64,000 nt of DNA from Melieria omissa (GCA_963971225.1 OZ020267.1:106603892-106667891), one strand, 5' to 3'; positions 46,091-59,025 are shown, numbered from the stretch's first letter. Made by a program: numbers and translations. The notes: generated by a model from the letters alone, not told the origin.

Positions 46091-46755
46091 CTCCAGATTG
46101 CCTCGATTGCTCTTTTTTGTTTTTGGATTTATTTTTATTGTTTAAGTTTTAAAATAAATTATTTTTTTATGCTGACTTGAATTTAGTTTTGTTTCATATT
46201 TTAATATTTTTTTAATATGTTCCTAGTTGGTTTTAATATATGTTTTTTTATATTTTAAACCTAACATAATTTGTTTACACACATGTTTCTGTTGACTTGA
46301 TTTCCATTATTTTACTTTCTTATTATGTTTTTTTTTAATTTTTGTTTAAATTGTTTAACTAACCTAATTTGTTATACATTTTGTCTTATGCTTTACGTTT
46401 TAAGTTTATTTTATTTCATTTTATTTTGAATGTTTTTTTTGTTATTTATTTAATGCTGTCTAATGCAACCAAATTTGAGTTGTTGGGTTTTTGTTTTAAT
46501 AATTCAGCTACTTGGTGTGCCGCGTCTTCATTTGCGGTGATGAAATGAAATTTTAACGATGTTATAATGATGATGTTGTAACAACAGCAAACAACAAATG
46601 CAAACTTTTTCACAAAATCTTGCCCTAAATTTTTGCGTCGTTTTCTTCCTACAACGTTTTCTTACTGCAAAAGGCGCACAGCGCCTCCGGGGAACAGTGG
46701 CCGTAAAAGTTTTTGACACAGGACGAATGAAGCGTAAATGCTTTGTGCCCTGCAC
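46091..46755. other. Non-coding AT-rich stretch
   Basis: T-rich to ~46450, then mixed composition. Nothing recognised. Confidence 0.5.
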
Positions 46756-46756
46756 A

Positions 46757-46836
46757 TATGTGTGTGTATGAGTGTGTGTGTGTATGAGTGTGTGTGTGTA
46801 TGAGTGTGTGTGTGTATGAGTGTGTGTGTGAATGTT
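46757..46836 (+). repeat. GTGTGTGTATGA-type microsatellite
   Basis: About four units of ~18 bp, each a TGTGTGTG run followed by TATGAG. Frames through it read Cys/Val/Met on + and Thr/His on -. Confidence 0.9.
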
Positions 46837-48184
46837 TGTTAAAGTGTGCAACATACGTTCTTCAAGCAGCAACGTCGTTGAACTTTCAGCCGGCAGAAAT
46901 ATGTTTCCACCACTCACTTAAAAAATGTTTTCCCCATTTTTGCGTGCACTTGAAAAAAATAGCGCAAACTTTAATTGTAAGTTTGTGGCGGTGAATGGGC
47001 AGCTAGCAGCACCAAAGAGAAAAGTATCAGATATGAGTAGAGCGGTTGTGGTTTGCCTAAAACTTGAATGTACCTTTTTTTTTTTGGAGGAGAGATGATT
47101 AAATCTCTTCCTTCGCTGGCCGCTTCAAATATTTCTGTATATTTGCTGTTGCTGGCATTGCCCAACGACGCGTCGATGTTGCTGCCGCTGATGGGAAATG
47201 CCAGCCACACTTGTTGTAAAACTTTTCTTCCATGCTCGCTTTTCGCAGACTTGCTTCGTGCTCCTGGCGGCTGCTGCCGTTTCGGTATTCGTATTTTGTC
47301 CGCCACTTGCCGCGCCACTCAACCTCATTACAACTACACGCTCGAGTGCGTTTTACTCTTGACTTGGAATTCAATGTTGGCGCGCAGCAGTTTCGTGCGC
47401 CGCCATACCGCGCCGGCTCCCCTCGGGCTGTGTCCATAACATATTTCGCTCATTCCCCACAAACGACCCACGAATTCTGCGCTTCGGATTTATTTTATTT
47501 TCATTTTTTTGCGTACATTTTTCTTGATATAATATTTTTATTTGATAGAATATTTTTATTTTGATGCCGGAAGTCACTTTTGCTTGATACAACAACAATA
47601 AACTATATGAAACAAACCCACACAAAAATGTTTATATAACTGCAAGTATATAAATTCCGATAATCACATAGCGTAGCATATAAACGTTTTTGCTGGAGTC
47701 TATGCAGACAGTCGAGCGCGGCGAAGGGATGCACGTCGCACTGTCAAACAGTCGCACAGGGTTGTACTCGCATGCGTATGTCTGCACGTGCTGAATGCCT
47801 GTGCGTATGTATTCGTCATTTTGTTGTAGTTTTCGGTTTGCTTTTTATTGTTGCTGCTCGTTTTCCATTCCTTCTTGGTCATTGGTTTTTTATTATCCTG
47901 TGCGCTGCTATTTTTTTCTTGTACTATTTCACTATTATGGTGGCTGTTTTTTATGGCTCACTATGGCTGTAAGTTTTTGTTGTTGTTGTTTTTGGTAATG
48001 TGTAAAAATTTTATGTTATGGAAAAAATTGTTATTTGATGATGCGTAGAAAGGTTTGAATGACAAACCTATTCAACAGAATTGCAAAACGTTGTGTGTTG
48101 TTGTAAATTAAGTGTCGACAATAACTCAGTGTCTTTGGGACACTCACTAAAGTGGCATATAATCAGTTTTTCAACCATCTTTGA
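46837..48184. other. Non-coding, unique-looking stretch
   Basis: 47090-47460 is G+C-richer with long overlapping frames on both strands (123 codons + and 115 codons -), none with a domain. The rest is T-rich. Possibly conserved non-coding or a missed exon; no splice pair supports one. Confidence 0.4.
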
Positions 48185-48560
48185 GGTTAATAAATAATAA
48201 ATAATAAAAAAAAATATAAAAATATAAAAAAAAAATAAAATATAAAAATATAAAAAAATATAAAAATATAAAAAAATATAAAAATATAAAAAAATATAAA
48301 AAAAATAAAAAAATATAAAAAAATATAAAAAATAAAAAAAAAATTTAAAAAAAAATAATAATAATAAAAAAAATAAAAAATTATAAAAAAATAAAAACAA
48401 AATAAAAAATAAAAGAAATGAAAAAAATTAAAAAAAATAATAAACAAATAAAAAAATAAAAGAAAAATAAAAAATTAAAAAATTTAAAAAAATTAAAAAA
48501 AAAATAATATAAAAAAATAAAAATTAAAAAAATAAAAGAAAAAAAAATAAAAAACTAAAA
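48185..48560 (+). repeat. A-rich low-complexity tract, TATAAAAA-type
   Basis: (ATAAAAATATAAAAAA)n and AAAATAAAA variants on the + strand, almost devoid of G and C. Separated by ~115 bp of ordinary sequence from a second tract. Confidence 0.9.
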
Positions 48561-48674
48561 ATTAATTTACACTTCTGTTACCTTAGGGTAATTTTCGAGT
48601 AAAATTTGACTTTAAAGAGCCGTGACTTTCTTATTTCTGGTAAAGAATTGTTTTTCTTGGACTCAGGAAAATTA

Positions 48675-49055
48675 AATTATAAAAAAAATTAATTAAAATA
48701 AATAAATTAAAAAAAAATAAAAATAAGAAATAAATAAAAAAAATAATAAAAATAAGAAATAAATAAAAAAAATAATAAAAATAAAAAATAAATAAAAAAA
48801 ATAATAAAAATAAAAAATAAATAAAAAAAATAATAAAAATAAAAAATAAATAAAAAAAATAATAAAAAATAAAAAAATTAAAACATTAAAACAAAAAAAT
48901 AAACAAAATGAAAACAAAAAATAAAAAATAAAAATAAAAATAAAAAGAAAAATAAATAATAAAAAAATAATAAAAAAATAAAAAAATAAAAAAAAACTAA
49001 AAATAAAAAATTAAAGAAAATAAAAATTAGAAGAAAATAATAATAAAATTTTTTT
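48675..49055 (+). repeat. A-rich low-complexity tract with ~29-bp period
   Basis: From ~48710 to 48860 the unit AATAAATAAAAAAAATAATA with AAAATAAGA repeats five times at ~29 bp; the rest is irregular A-rich sequence. Confidence 0.85.
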
Positions 49056-49304
49056 TTTCAAGATATAAAACTGAAACCATAATTTTTTCAGTAGATGTCT
49101 TTAGTAGTCAGTACCTTTATCTCAATGTTGTGCTAAAAAAACCTTTCAGACAGTTTTGTGATCAAAAATTAACTTCAGCAAAGAAAAAAGATTCCAAATT
49201 TTCAATTTTTGTTTTTTTCATAAAGGCAAAAAATAAGCCAGGCAACTAAAAATGTGCATAGTTTTTATGGTCCTGACACAATTATGGTCTCATCAATTAT
49301 TTTT

Positions 49305-49760
49305 TCTTTACTTTGATGTCAAATCGAAACCGTGCTTGCATGACAATAAGCTCAACGACTTTCATGATTTCATAGACATTTTCGACAATTGACCTTTCAA
49401 AGCGTGTTGCTGTTTTTGAGGCCAATTGTCGTGAAATCATGAAAGTCATTGAGACCTTCTGTCATGCAAACACTGTTTCGACTTTGCAGAAACTAAAAAT
49501 TGCACACAAGACCGTTGAGAATCACTTGAATAAGGCTCGATTTAGGTTAGGTTAGGTTATGTTGGCTGCCTCTGTAATAGATACACTCGTAGGCCTATTA
49601 AGAGGCCCATTGTTATACCACATATTTCACACGTTTTTAAAATGTGTATGCAACACTGCAATGTTGTATACAAAAAGAAACTCCATGTTTGGGTTCCACA
49701 TGAGTTTAGTTTGAAAAAACTCATAAACTTCCCACAAAATCTACCCATTACTGAAGCGTA
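49305..49760 (+). mobile_element. mariner transposon fragment, rearranged and interrupted
   Basis: On +, 49467-49543 reads TVSTLQKLKIAHKTVENHLN, then KARF, a mariner transposase helix-turn-helix segment. After an insertion, ~49667-49757 resumes with YKKKLHVWVPHEFSLKKL and ends at TGA. WVPHEL-type motifs mark mariner. About 49305-49400 is an inverted, diverged copy of 49421-49490 (GTCATGCAA, ATCATGAAAGTC), so part of the fragment is also present in head-to-head palindromic form. No TIRs found. Confidence 0.65.
49543..49655 (-). mobile_element. LINE or SINE 3' tail inserted in the mariner fragment
   Basis: Minus-strand text ending CATAACCTAACCTAACCTAA at 49543, preceded by GTGGTATAACAATGGGCC. 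It matches the tails at 27481 and 35060. The right edge is unclear, around 49650-49660. Only the tail is present, a severely 5'-truncated insertion. Confidence 0.65.
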
Positions 49761-50991
49761 TGGTGACTGACAATGAAAAGTGAATCACTCAATTCAAATT
49801 CCATTGCTAGTCCTTGCTCTGTTGCATATTTTACTGAACTGTGTCAACCAGCCAGTCGAAGTATAAACTGGCCTCTCCTTTCCTTTCATTTTGCCCATTT
49901 ACTGCTTTTTTCTTATATTTTTTTCTTCTTTTCCCTCCCATATTCCACACTTTCCTTACGCTTCCTTTTTTTGCTTTAGTGCCACATTGAAATTTATCTC
50001 CTTGGCCATTAGAATGTGGTAAATTAATTATATGGTCACTTGTTGTGCCACCCAGAAAGTCTGTGCCCAACTCAGTCGTTTGCTGTCGTCTTTGGTCTCG
50101 CCCCCCCCCCTTTTCTTTCCACCCATTTTCTTGTGCTGTGTCCACCTTGTTTGACGCCCTTTCACAAAATTCTGCTTAACATTGAGCAAATATTTTTTTC
50201 ACGCTCTTTGTTTTTTGTTTGCTCTTTTACCACGAATTCAGCCAAGTGGCGCATACTCGCTTCGAATTCGCTTTTCGCTCGCTCCACCCATTCGGTGTGC
50301 GTTGGGTTTTATTTTTCGCTGCCAGCCAGTCAGCCAGTTGGCTGGCCTGTCTAGCTGCCCTCGTAACATTAGAGCACTTTGGAGTGTCGCTTTGTGTAAA
50401 TGTGGTCGTTTGTTTCAATGGGTTTTTGTTTTGTGTTTGTTGCTGTATGTGTCTCTGCTGCCATTTAATTAAATGTTCACAAGAATTAAATTGTTCACAG
50501 TGGTACAAGCACAACAACCACACACACACACACACGCACACCTAGTACAAATAAAACCAAAAAATTCCCACAACGCTGTCAAAACTCCAAGCCAAGTCCA
50601 ACCAAGCTTTAGCTTGTTTACCATTTCCACCTTCTATCTTCCATTCTAACTTGCACTGTCCTCACCAGCCAAATGTGTTGTTGTTCGCCTAATGGATTTG
50701 TTTCTACTTTTCCGCACCACTATCCATTTTCTTTTGGCCTCTTGCAAGAGTTTAAATTTATTTCCATCCATATAGCTGTCTGAGTACACGCGCGCCCGGC
50801 TGTGTGCTTTTAAATGGTAATTACATTTGTTTGCCGCATTAGACGGCACTCATACGCCCCCATGGCCACACATCCATCCTTCACACTTGACGCAAAAGAC
50901 ACGCACTGTAGCTGATAATTCCCCTTTATCTCACACATATTTGTATGACTCGCTTTGCCTTTTTCGCTCTTCTTTCCTTTCTTTGCTCCAG

Positions 50992-51033
50992 CAGCTGCAA
51001 TTTCATCTTAAAAGATTTAAATTGTCGTTTTAG
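50992..51033 (+). other. Candidate 42-nt micro-exon or ratchet exon
   Basis: A long pyrimidine tract ending TTTCTTTGCTCCAG (AG at 50990-50991) precedes 42 nt that end TTTTAG followed by GTAAGC (GT at 51034). Acceptor and donor are both good by eye. 42 nt preserves frame; only the phase beginning C/AGC/TGC is free of stops. Speculative: no flanking exons are known. Confidence 0.3.
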
Positions 51034-51689
51034 GTAAGCTTTTTGCCAGATATCAGGATGAATATTGGAGTTAGAGCATCGTTATTTGTAATTTTCTAGC
51101 ACTTTTTATGTTCGCTTTCTCTTCCCTTCACATTTCCCATACGAGACCCTTCACATTCTCGTACTTGTATGTTTGTGTTGTTGCCAGCAGAGATTGAAGA
51201 GCAAATACCGCTGGGATTTGCTTGCATTTGGTTGCATTTGCAATGAAACATGACTGCTTGAAATTTATTTGTTTGTGGTCTCTTAATTTATTTGGGTTTG
51301 TGTGGGTTGCACTAAAAATTTTACGTTCAACTGTTCCGTGACTTCATTGTTGGTTTGAAGTTGGGTGTCAACAAACGAAGTGGGTTAGGTTGAAGTGGCT
51401 GTCTGGGGGCTATGAGACCTGAAAACAAGTGGAATAGGTTGAAGTGGCTGCCTGAGCATGAGATCTGAAGACACATTTAGGCTACAAAAGAAGTATGTTT
51501 CTAAAAAAAATAGCACTTTAAAATTCCATAATTTTTGCAAGTTGACAGTTAAAGTGGGCATGGTCTTAGTGCTTCTTCTTCCAATGATTAAAAAAAGAAA
51601 TCAAACCTTTGGCTTAGAAAATGCTAAAAAGTATTGTAAATCGTCATCCCACAGTTTGCAATGTTCTTTTTCTTACAAAAAAAAAGATT

Positions 51690-51870
51690 ACAAAAAAAGA
51701 AGCAGAAAAATTTGTTGAAAAGAAAAGATTCAAGAAGCAGAAAAATTTGTTGAAAAGAATAGATTCAACAAATGTTTTTGCTTACAAAAAAGCAAATTTT
51801 TCTGCTTCTTTTTTGTAAGCAAAAACTTTTGTTGAAAAGAAAAGATTCAACCAATTTTTCTGTTTCTTTT
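51690..51870. repeat. Shuffled direct and inverted repeats, GAAGCAGAAAAATTTGTTGAAAAGA
   Basis: The phrase AGCAGAAAAATTTGTTGAAA occurs at ~51701 and 51735, with inverted pieces AAATTTTTCTGCTTCTTTTT at 51794 and a variant at 51854. GCTTACAAAAAAGCAAA next to TTTTTTGTAAGCAAAAA forms an internal palindrome. Confidence 0.75.
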
Positions 51871-53829
51871 TTATATTCTCTTCACCCTCTCCTCTTTTTT
51901 ATTTGCCTATTGTTAGGTTTTTTAACCTTTATTTTTTAACTTGTAACAAATTTTAGAGTTTTTTCTTGCTTTCATATACTTTTTCCATCTATTTTCTTTC
52001 TATCTTTTTTTAACCTTTCTCCAGCATATATTTTAGTTTTATATTATTTATCTTTCTTTATTGTTAAAATTTTACTTTGCATATTTTTTTCCCCTTTTTT
52101 GATTTGATTTCCTTTTCATTTATCCTTTACTTCGCACATTTTACAATTTTGCTTTTCTTCTTTCACTTGATAATCTTGAAATCTAACTTCCTTTAACCCT
52201 CTTCTCTTTTGTCTTTTCGCCAGCATATATTTTGGTTTTTCTTTTCCTTTATCTTATCTTTTATTGATCATTTTTTTTTTTGGTTTTCTTTTGCTTACTC
52301 CTCTATATTATTCTTTTTCATTTAACTGTAATATTTTCGCCCCTTTCCTGTTTCCTTCAACACAATTTTTAAACTTAATATTATTCTTTCAGCGTTAATT
52401 CCTTAATCTTTGTGTTAGTTTTATATTTACCGTTCCTCTACCATTTGCTTTTACCTACTTTTTATCCTCTATCTTTTAACAATTATTCGATTTGATTGTA
52501 ATTATTTTTATTCAATTTTTTATGACCCATCTGCATTCTGCATTTGTCTACGTTTTGCTTCACTTTTCCACTTCTTTGTCGTGTTGTAACGTTTTACGCT
52601 TTTCTTTCAATTCACCTCTTCCCTCTTATCAATTCTCCATATCTTCACGCCATGCTAGCAAGGCAAAAGTTTGTCGTTTCACAACAAGTTTTCGCCCCCC
52701 TCCCTCTCACCAAAACCCTTTCTCCGTCTCCCTTAAATCAACTTTTTCCTTTCGCATTTCCTATTATCCCTTTTGTTCTGGTTTTCTTTTGAATTTTCAT
52801 TATTGTTGTTGCATCTTTTTTTTTGTTTGTGTTATTTTTCTTATGGTTTTTTTGCCCCTCTATGTCATGCATAAAGAATTCCGCTGGTAGGGAAAGTAGT
52901 TGCAAGTAAAAGAAATAAAACAAAACAAGAATGCCGCAAATTACTTAAGCGAAAAGGTAAATAAAAAAGTTCACGCAAGCAGTAAAGTTTTTGTGTTTTT
53001 TCTTTGGCAAAGCAGAAAAGTATGTTTTTTACATTTTTTTCTTTATTTGTTGGCCAACAACAGTAACAGAAATTTTTTCATATTAAAAACTTTTGCTGCA
53101 CTTTTGTTGCACGAATGGTGCGTGCGCACGTTTTGTCTTGTTTGCTATTTCGCGCTGCAATTTACCCCTTTTCCAATTTGCATTGAATTTCTCTTCTTTG
53201 CATTTCTGTTGGTGCTGTCTTAAGTTGCTTAAAGCTAGTTTAAAACGATTTTTTTTGAGAATTCTTCAATGTGTATCCAATTCCGACTATTTCCATAGAA
53301 ATCAAAAACTGTAAATGGCCAAAATCATTTAATGGAGAACCTCTTCTTTTGACTTTAAGTATTTAATCCCACATTTGTCAATGTGAAAGCATTGCACAAA
53401 CAATGCAACGAGCACAACAATGTAGAAGCACACAACAGTTGAAAGCGTTCGTCATGCCATATTTAACACATTTTGTTAAATGTTTTCCGATTTGTGCTTC
53501 TCTTTCTCGATGTCAAGTTGGCGCCACATCTGTCACTAATTGCCATTACCATATTACAGGCCAATGTTTCAACCATTAAGTGCGCACTTTTCCATTCCAT
53601 TAACTCTCCCTTTTCATTCTACAATTTCGCCTTTCTTCATGTTTATTGCTTGCTTGAAGTCATTGTCGTTGCCAAAGTGTCCATAGTGTTGTATGATTTT
53701 CTTTTATGTTCTCATATTTGGGTTGCTAATGTTTTTATTTTTGCTTGTGGGTATTCTGCTGCCTTCTTCTGCTTCGACTTGTTTTAATGTTTTTGTGTAA
53801 GAAGAAGAAGCAGAAGTTCCATATTGGTA

Positions 53830-54729
53830 GATAGTATGGATAGTATGGATAGTATGGATAGTATGGATAGTATGGATAGTATGGATAGTATGGATAGTAT
53901 GGATAGTATGGATAGTATGGATAGTATGGATAGTATGGATAGTATGGATAGTATGGATAGTATGGATAGTATGGATAGTATGGATAGTATGGATAGTATG
54001 GATAGTATGGATAGTATGGATAGTATGGATAGTATGGATAGTATGGATAGTATGGATAGTATGGATAGTATGGATAGTATGGATAGTATGGATAGTATGG
54101 ATAGTATGGATAGTATGGATAGTATGGATAGTATGGATAGTATGGATAGTATGGATAGTATGGATAGTATGGATAGTATGGATAGTATGGATAGTATGGA
54201 TAGTATGGATAGTATGGATAGTATGGATAGTATGGATAGTATGGATAGTATGGATAGTATGGATAGTATGGATAGTATGGATAGTATGGATAGTATGGAT
54301 AGTATGGATAGTATGGATAGTATGGATAGTATGGATAGTATGGATAGTATGGATAGTATGGATAGTATGGATAGTATGGATAGTATGGATAGTATGGATA
54401 GTATGGATAGTATGGATAGTGTGGATAGTATGGATAGTATGGATAGTATGGATAGTATGGATAGTATGGATAGTATGGCTAGTATGGATATTATGGATGG
54501 TATGGATGGTATGGATAGTATGGATAGTATGGATAGTATGGATAGTCTGGATAGTCTGGATAGTCTGGATAGTCTGGATAGTCTGGATAGTCTGGATAGT
54601 CTGGATAGTATGGATAGTATGGATAGTATGGATAGTATGGATGGTATGGATAGTATGGATAGTATGGATAGTATGGATAGTATGGATAGTCTGGATAGTA
54701 TGGATAGTATGAATAGTATGGATAGTATC
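53830..54729 (+). repeat. 9-bp minisatellite GATAGTATG, 100 units
   Basis: 900 bp with no length variation: exactly 100 units of 9 bp. Almost all are GATAGTATG. Variants cluster in the last ~35 units: one GATAGTGTG, several GATGGTATG, a GCTAGTATG, and a block of seven consecutive GATAGTCTG (~54540-54605). It keeps an open frame (Asp-Ser-Met)n only because the period is three codons; that is not evidence of a protein. It abuts a GATA repeat. Confidence 0.97.
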
Positions 54730-55299
<570 letters not shown>

Positions 55300-58200
55300 A
55301 GAAGATACTGTTTTAAATAAGTTCCATTAAATTAATTTAATTTTAGCCGATATTACAGAAATTTTAGGTATATTTTAAAACCCAGTTAAGACAATTTTTT
55401 CTTTTTTATTTTTTTTTCTTTTTCACTTCATCTACGTCTCACCCTGCATCTTCTATTCCTAATCGTTATTCGCCTTTTAAGTCAGTTTGACTGGCATCCA
55501 GCCCACACAATGTGCACCTCGCCGCTTCCTTATTTACTATGTGCCCCTCCTTGCTTCTCTACGCTCTGCGTGCTCCCATTTGTTGCTCGAACCAGCCACC
55601 TGCCACCTTCGTATAACAACATTTTATGACCAGCTTGTCTGTCCAAGCGCAACCAATGTTGGACGCCTTCATGTGCGTTACGTGTTTGCGTGCCTGTTTT
55701 GCTGGCTTGTTGTGGCTTTAATGCGTTTTGGTCTCGTTTGCTCTGTGTGCGTGTGTGTGCGTGTCGCTCCCTACACTTCCTGCGCTTCCTGCTTATCAGT
55801 AAGCGACCGTGCTAGCTCGACGCTTCAGCACAACGCACGCCCCACCCGAACAAACAAACCAACAAATATTTCCTTTTTCTGTCAGGTTTTTAGTTTTCGT
55901 TTTACTGTCTTTTACGACTGGCGCTTGCTTGCTATTTCGATGGCTCGCTTTAACATGATTTCCTGTTGCCCGTTGCCCCCCCACGGCACATTTGCCGCTG
56001 TCATTGACTTTGTTTGTTGGTGTGTTTGTCGATGCTTGCGCGTTGTCTGTGCGTGTGTAGCGATTCCCCACGTTGTTGTTGTTGATATTGTTCAGCTTGC
56101 TTGCGAGTGAGTGCGCCTGCATCTACACACACACACAATGTATCTTTGTAATGCGACTTTGCAATATACATATGTACTAACTATATACATATGTATGTAT
56201 ATATATTTGTTGTATTTATTCTCCTTCCAGCCAGTGTGTATCGTCGCTGACGCCATTGCTGCCGCATGTTGCATGTTAATTCAATTTCAAATATCGATAT
56301 TTGGTTTTGTTGTGCTACATTTTCATTGTTTTTTGTGCTTCACTTTACGCTTGTCGTTCTCGCACGCACGCACGCACCCAGTCGAGTCAAGCAGTGTCTA
56401 TGCAACACTTGAGACAACAGTGGCGGCACGTCACTTCTTCCACCGAAATTCAATTTTGACTTTGTTCGCCTTGACTTTTGTTCGCTTTAAGGACTCTGCG
56501 GCTGCTGGCATTCTACATCGGCTCGACCGTGGCTGTTGCTTCTGCCTCGTTGTTGATGCTTTATTCTTGTTGTTCTTGTTGTTGCCAGCGGCTACATGCC
56601 CTATTGGCATGCAACATATTGCCACTATTTGGCGCCCTCCATTGCCTCGGCACCACTTGGTGCTTCTTGTGTTTTTCAAGTTTCTCTTTGCCTTTTCGCA
56701 CTTTGCATAAATTGTCCGCATGCTTTTGGGCCTTTGCCGCCCACTCATTCTACCTTCATGTTGTATATAAATATCTTCTTACTTTCATAGTGTTTTTTTC
56801 TCGTGTTGTGTGCCCTTTTGCAATCCTTGTTCATTTTATTTGGGCCGCTGTCGCAGTGCATACGTTATGAATTTTATGCTAATTTTTCGCTACCAAACGT
56901 ATTGCTGTTGTTTTGTGTTTTCTGTCTCTACATTTCTCTTTAGTATCATCATTTGCTTTTAATGTTATGCATATTTCGTTGCTACAAAAGTCGTCAAATA
57001 CAACAAAAATAACAAAACTTGTAAATAGTACATTTGAAATGCTCTTTGAAGCCGCCAACGGCAGCTGTGACTTGAAAGATGCTGTGCTACAAACTTTTGC
57101 CTCTTCTTCCCTGTTGCTTCTTTTCAGTTTTGTATTCTCAGTTTCTCAGTTTTGTTGTTGTTGTTGATTTTTTGCCAAGCTGTGCTGTTTGCGTTGCGGT
57201 CAAAAAGTTGATTTTAATTGCTTTGGGATTTGAATCCCATTGGTTCAACTTGGCGTATGAGCAACATTGAGCTCTACGCTCTGTCAACGAGTTGAGAATG
57301 AATCTGTGTAGAATGTTAATTATTATTTTTTATTAATAATTAATAATTTTTGAACTCTTAAGCAAACAATTTGCGCGTTTCATGGATTATGGACTATCAC
57401 AGATATTATTTATAGGTTTAGCTAGAAATTTGGCCACTTTAGTTTAGACCAGTGAGTAGCAGAATTACTTGCAAGTAGAAGAATGGTTATCACTGCATTT
57501 GACATAGAAATAATCAAATTTGGAACAGATTTTATGTACAAACTTTAACTCTTTTCTATAATGTCTTCTCTTTAAAAAACAAATATCTAATTTAAATATA
57601 AAATTAAAAATTAAAATTTTCCTCAAATATTTACTAACATTTGGTTTTCTTTTCTCTTGTCTATTTGCAGGTACTACTACAACAACAACAAAAGCAACTT
57701 TTTATTATCACAATCAACTCTACTACCACTACCACAAAAACAACAATTACAAAAACTATTACTATTACTACTTTATTTATTACCACAATTAGTACTACTA
57801 ACACACAAATAGAAGAAGCAATAAAAGACTTGTTACAAAAAAGATTAAAAACGAAACAGATCCAAGCAACGCATTGCAATAACAAAGCCAACGGAAGGGC
57901 AACAAATCAAAGCAAAAACAAAAAACACAAACAAACAAATCAAAGTAGCGAAAAAGGTAGCGTAATAAAAAAGGTCGCCGTAACAAACAAATAAGCAAAC
58001 AAATAAATAAATTAAAAGCGCGCAAGCACAAGGCATTTAAATAAACAAATAAAATAACAACAACAACAACAACTAGTAAACGTAAAAGGCTGTAAATCAC
58101 ACTACAACAAGCATTAAGTAAATAACTAGCAACAACTGCAACAACTACAAAAAAAAACACCACTACAAAGTGATCAAAGCAAAAAACAAAAACAAGCGAG

Positions 58201-58730
58201 ACGCTACCGTCAGCAATTTTATACTCGTACACCGAATGTTTTGAAAATATTAAGAAAAAAATATTAGCACAGCCAGTAATTTAGCAAATAGATGAGGCAG
58301 CGATACTTGGGCATTTTTGAGAAAATGCTATAAGTCTTCAACAACTACAACAACAACATTGATCTATAAAAAGTAAAGAGCTCAAATTTTCCCTGCCAAC
58401 TTTCTGTCTGCATAATTGTGTCGCTTTTACATAAAGTTGTTCCATATTGCACATTGAAGTGTTGCTATCATTAAAATACCACAATCATCACCCACCCCCT
58501 ACCCCTTTGACCATATGCCGTCATATAGGTATAAAAGAGACCAACAACAACACGCAAATGCACTCAAATGTTTGCAATTAGTGCAAGTTTTGTGCTTGAA
58601 TCTTTTGTTTTGTTTAGTCGGAACATCCTCAGTCATTTGTTTGTTCTAAGAACGCTTCGTAAGAGTGTGAAGACTAATACAAAAATAACAACAAATTCAT
58701 TGGTTCAACTAAATTAATGCAAACAATTGA
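55300..58730. other. Non-coding, unique-looking stretch
   Basis: 55440-56870 is C/T-rich on + with long overlapping frames (207 and 199 codons) lacking domains. At 57640-57670 a pyrimidine tract ends TATTTGCAG (AG 57669-57670), a good 3' splice site, followed by ~550 bp of A/C-rich sequence. This could be an acceptor for a UTR exon but nothing downstream confirms it. Confidence 0.4.
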
Positions 58731-59025
58731 AGAAAGAACACAAACGCCTCGTCACTGAAGAAAGAACACAAACGCCTCGTCACTTCCTGCACGTGCCTCA
58801 CGTAGTTTAGATATATTTGTTTAACCATAGTTGAAACGTAGTAAAATTTGTGCCGAAGCAAGGCAAATTACAGCAAAAACTATTTAATGTCTAAACATTA
58901 AAGAAAGAAAACAAACGCATTGTTACTTCCTGCACGTGCCACACGCATTGTTAGATAATTGCAATGCGTTTTTGTTTAATAAAAATTGGTGTCGAATCTA
59001 GTCAAATTACAGCAAAAGATATGAA
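58731..59025. repeat. 28-bp duplication within a ~150-bp diverged repeat
   Basis: GAAGAAAGAACACAAACGCC plus TCGTCACT occurs twice in tandem (58731 and 58759). A diverged copy with its downstream CTTCCTGCACGTGCC reappears at ~58902-58942, followed each time by GTCAAATTACAGCAAAA-like text, so a ~150-bp unit was duplicated and has diverged. Confidence 0.8.

Larger units (their letters stand above)
49761..53820. other. Non-coding stretch, T/C-rich on +
   Basis: Pyrimidine-rich + strand over much of 51860-52900. CA tract at 50517-50535. Notable pieces (a splice-flanked 42-nt segment at 50992, shuffled repeats at 51690) are listed separately. Open frames are short or low complexity. Confidence 0.5.

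Noticed and set aside
47068..47439. Overlapping 110-124-codon frames on both strands
   Set aside because: No domain, no splice sites and mutual overlap; treated as non-coding.
49543..49560. TTAGG repeats as telomeric sequence
   Set aside because: Only three units; they are the end of a LINE/SINE tail, also seen at 27481, and Diptera generally lack TTAGG telomeres.
58529..58570. TATA-box promoter (TATAAAAGAG)
   Set aside because: No initiator-like TCAGT at the right spacing and no gene downstream.
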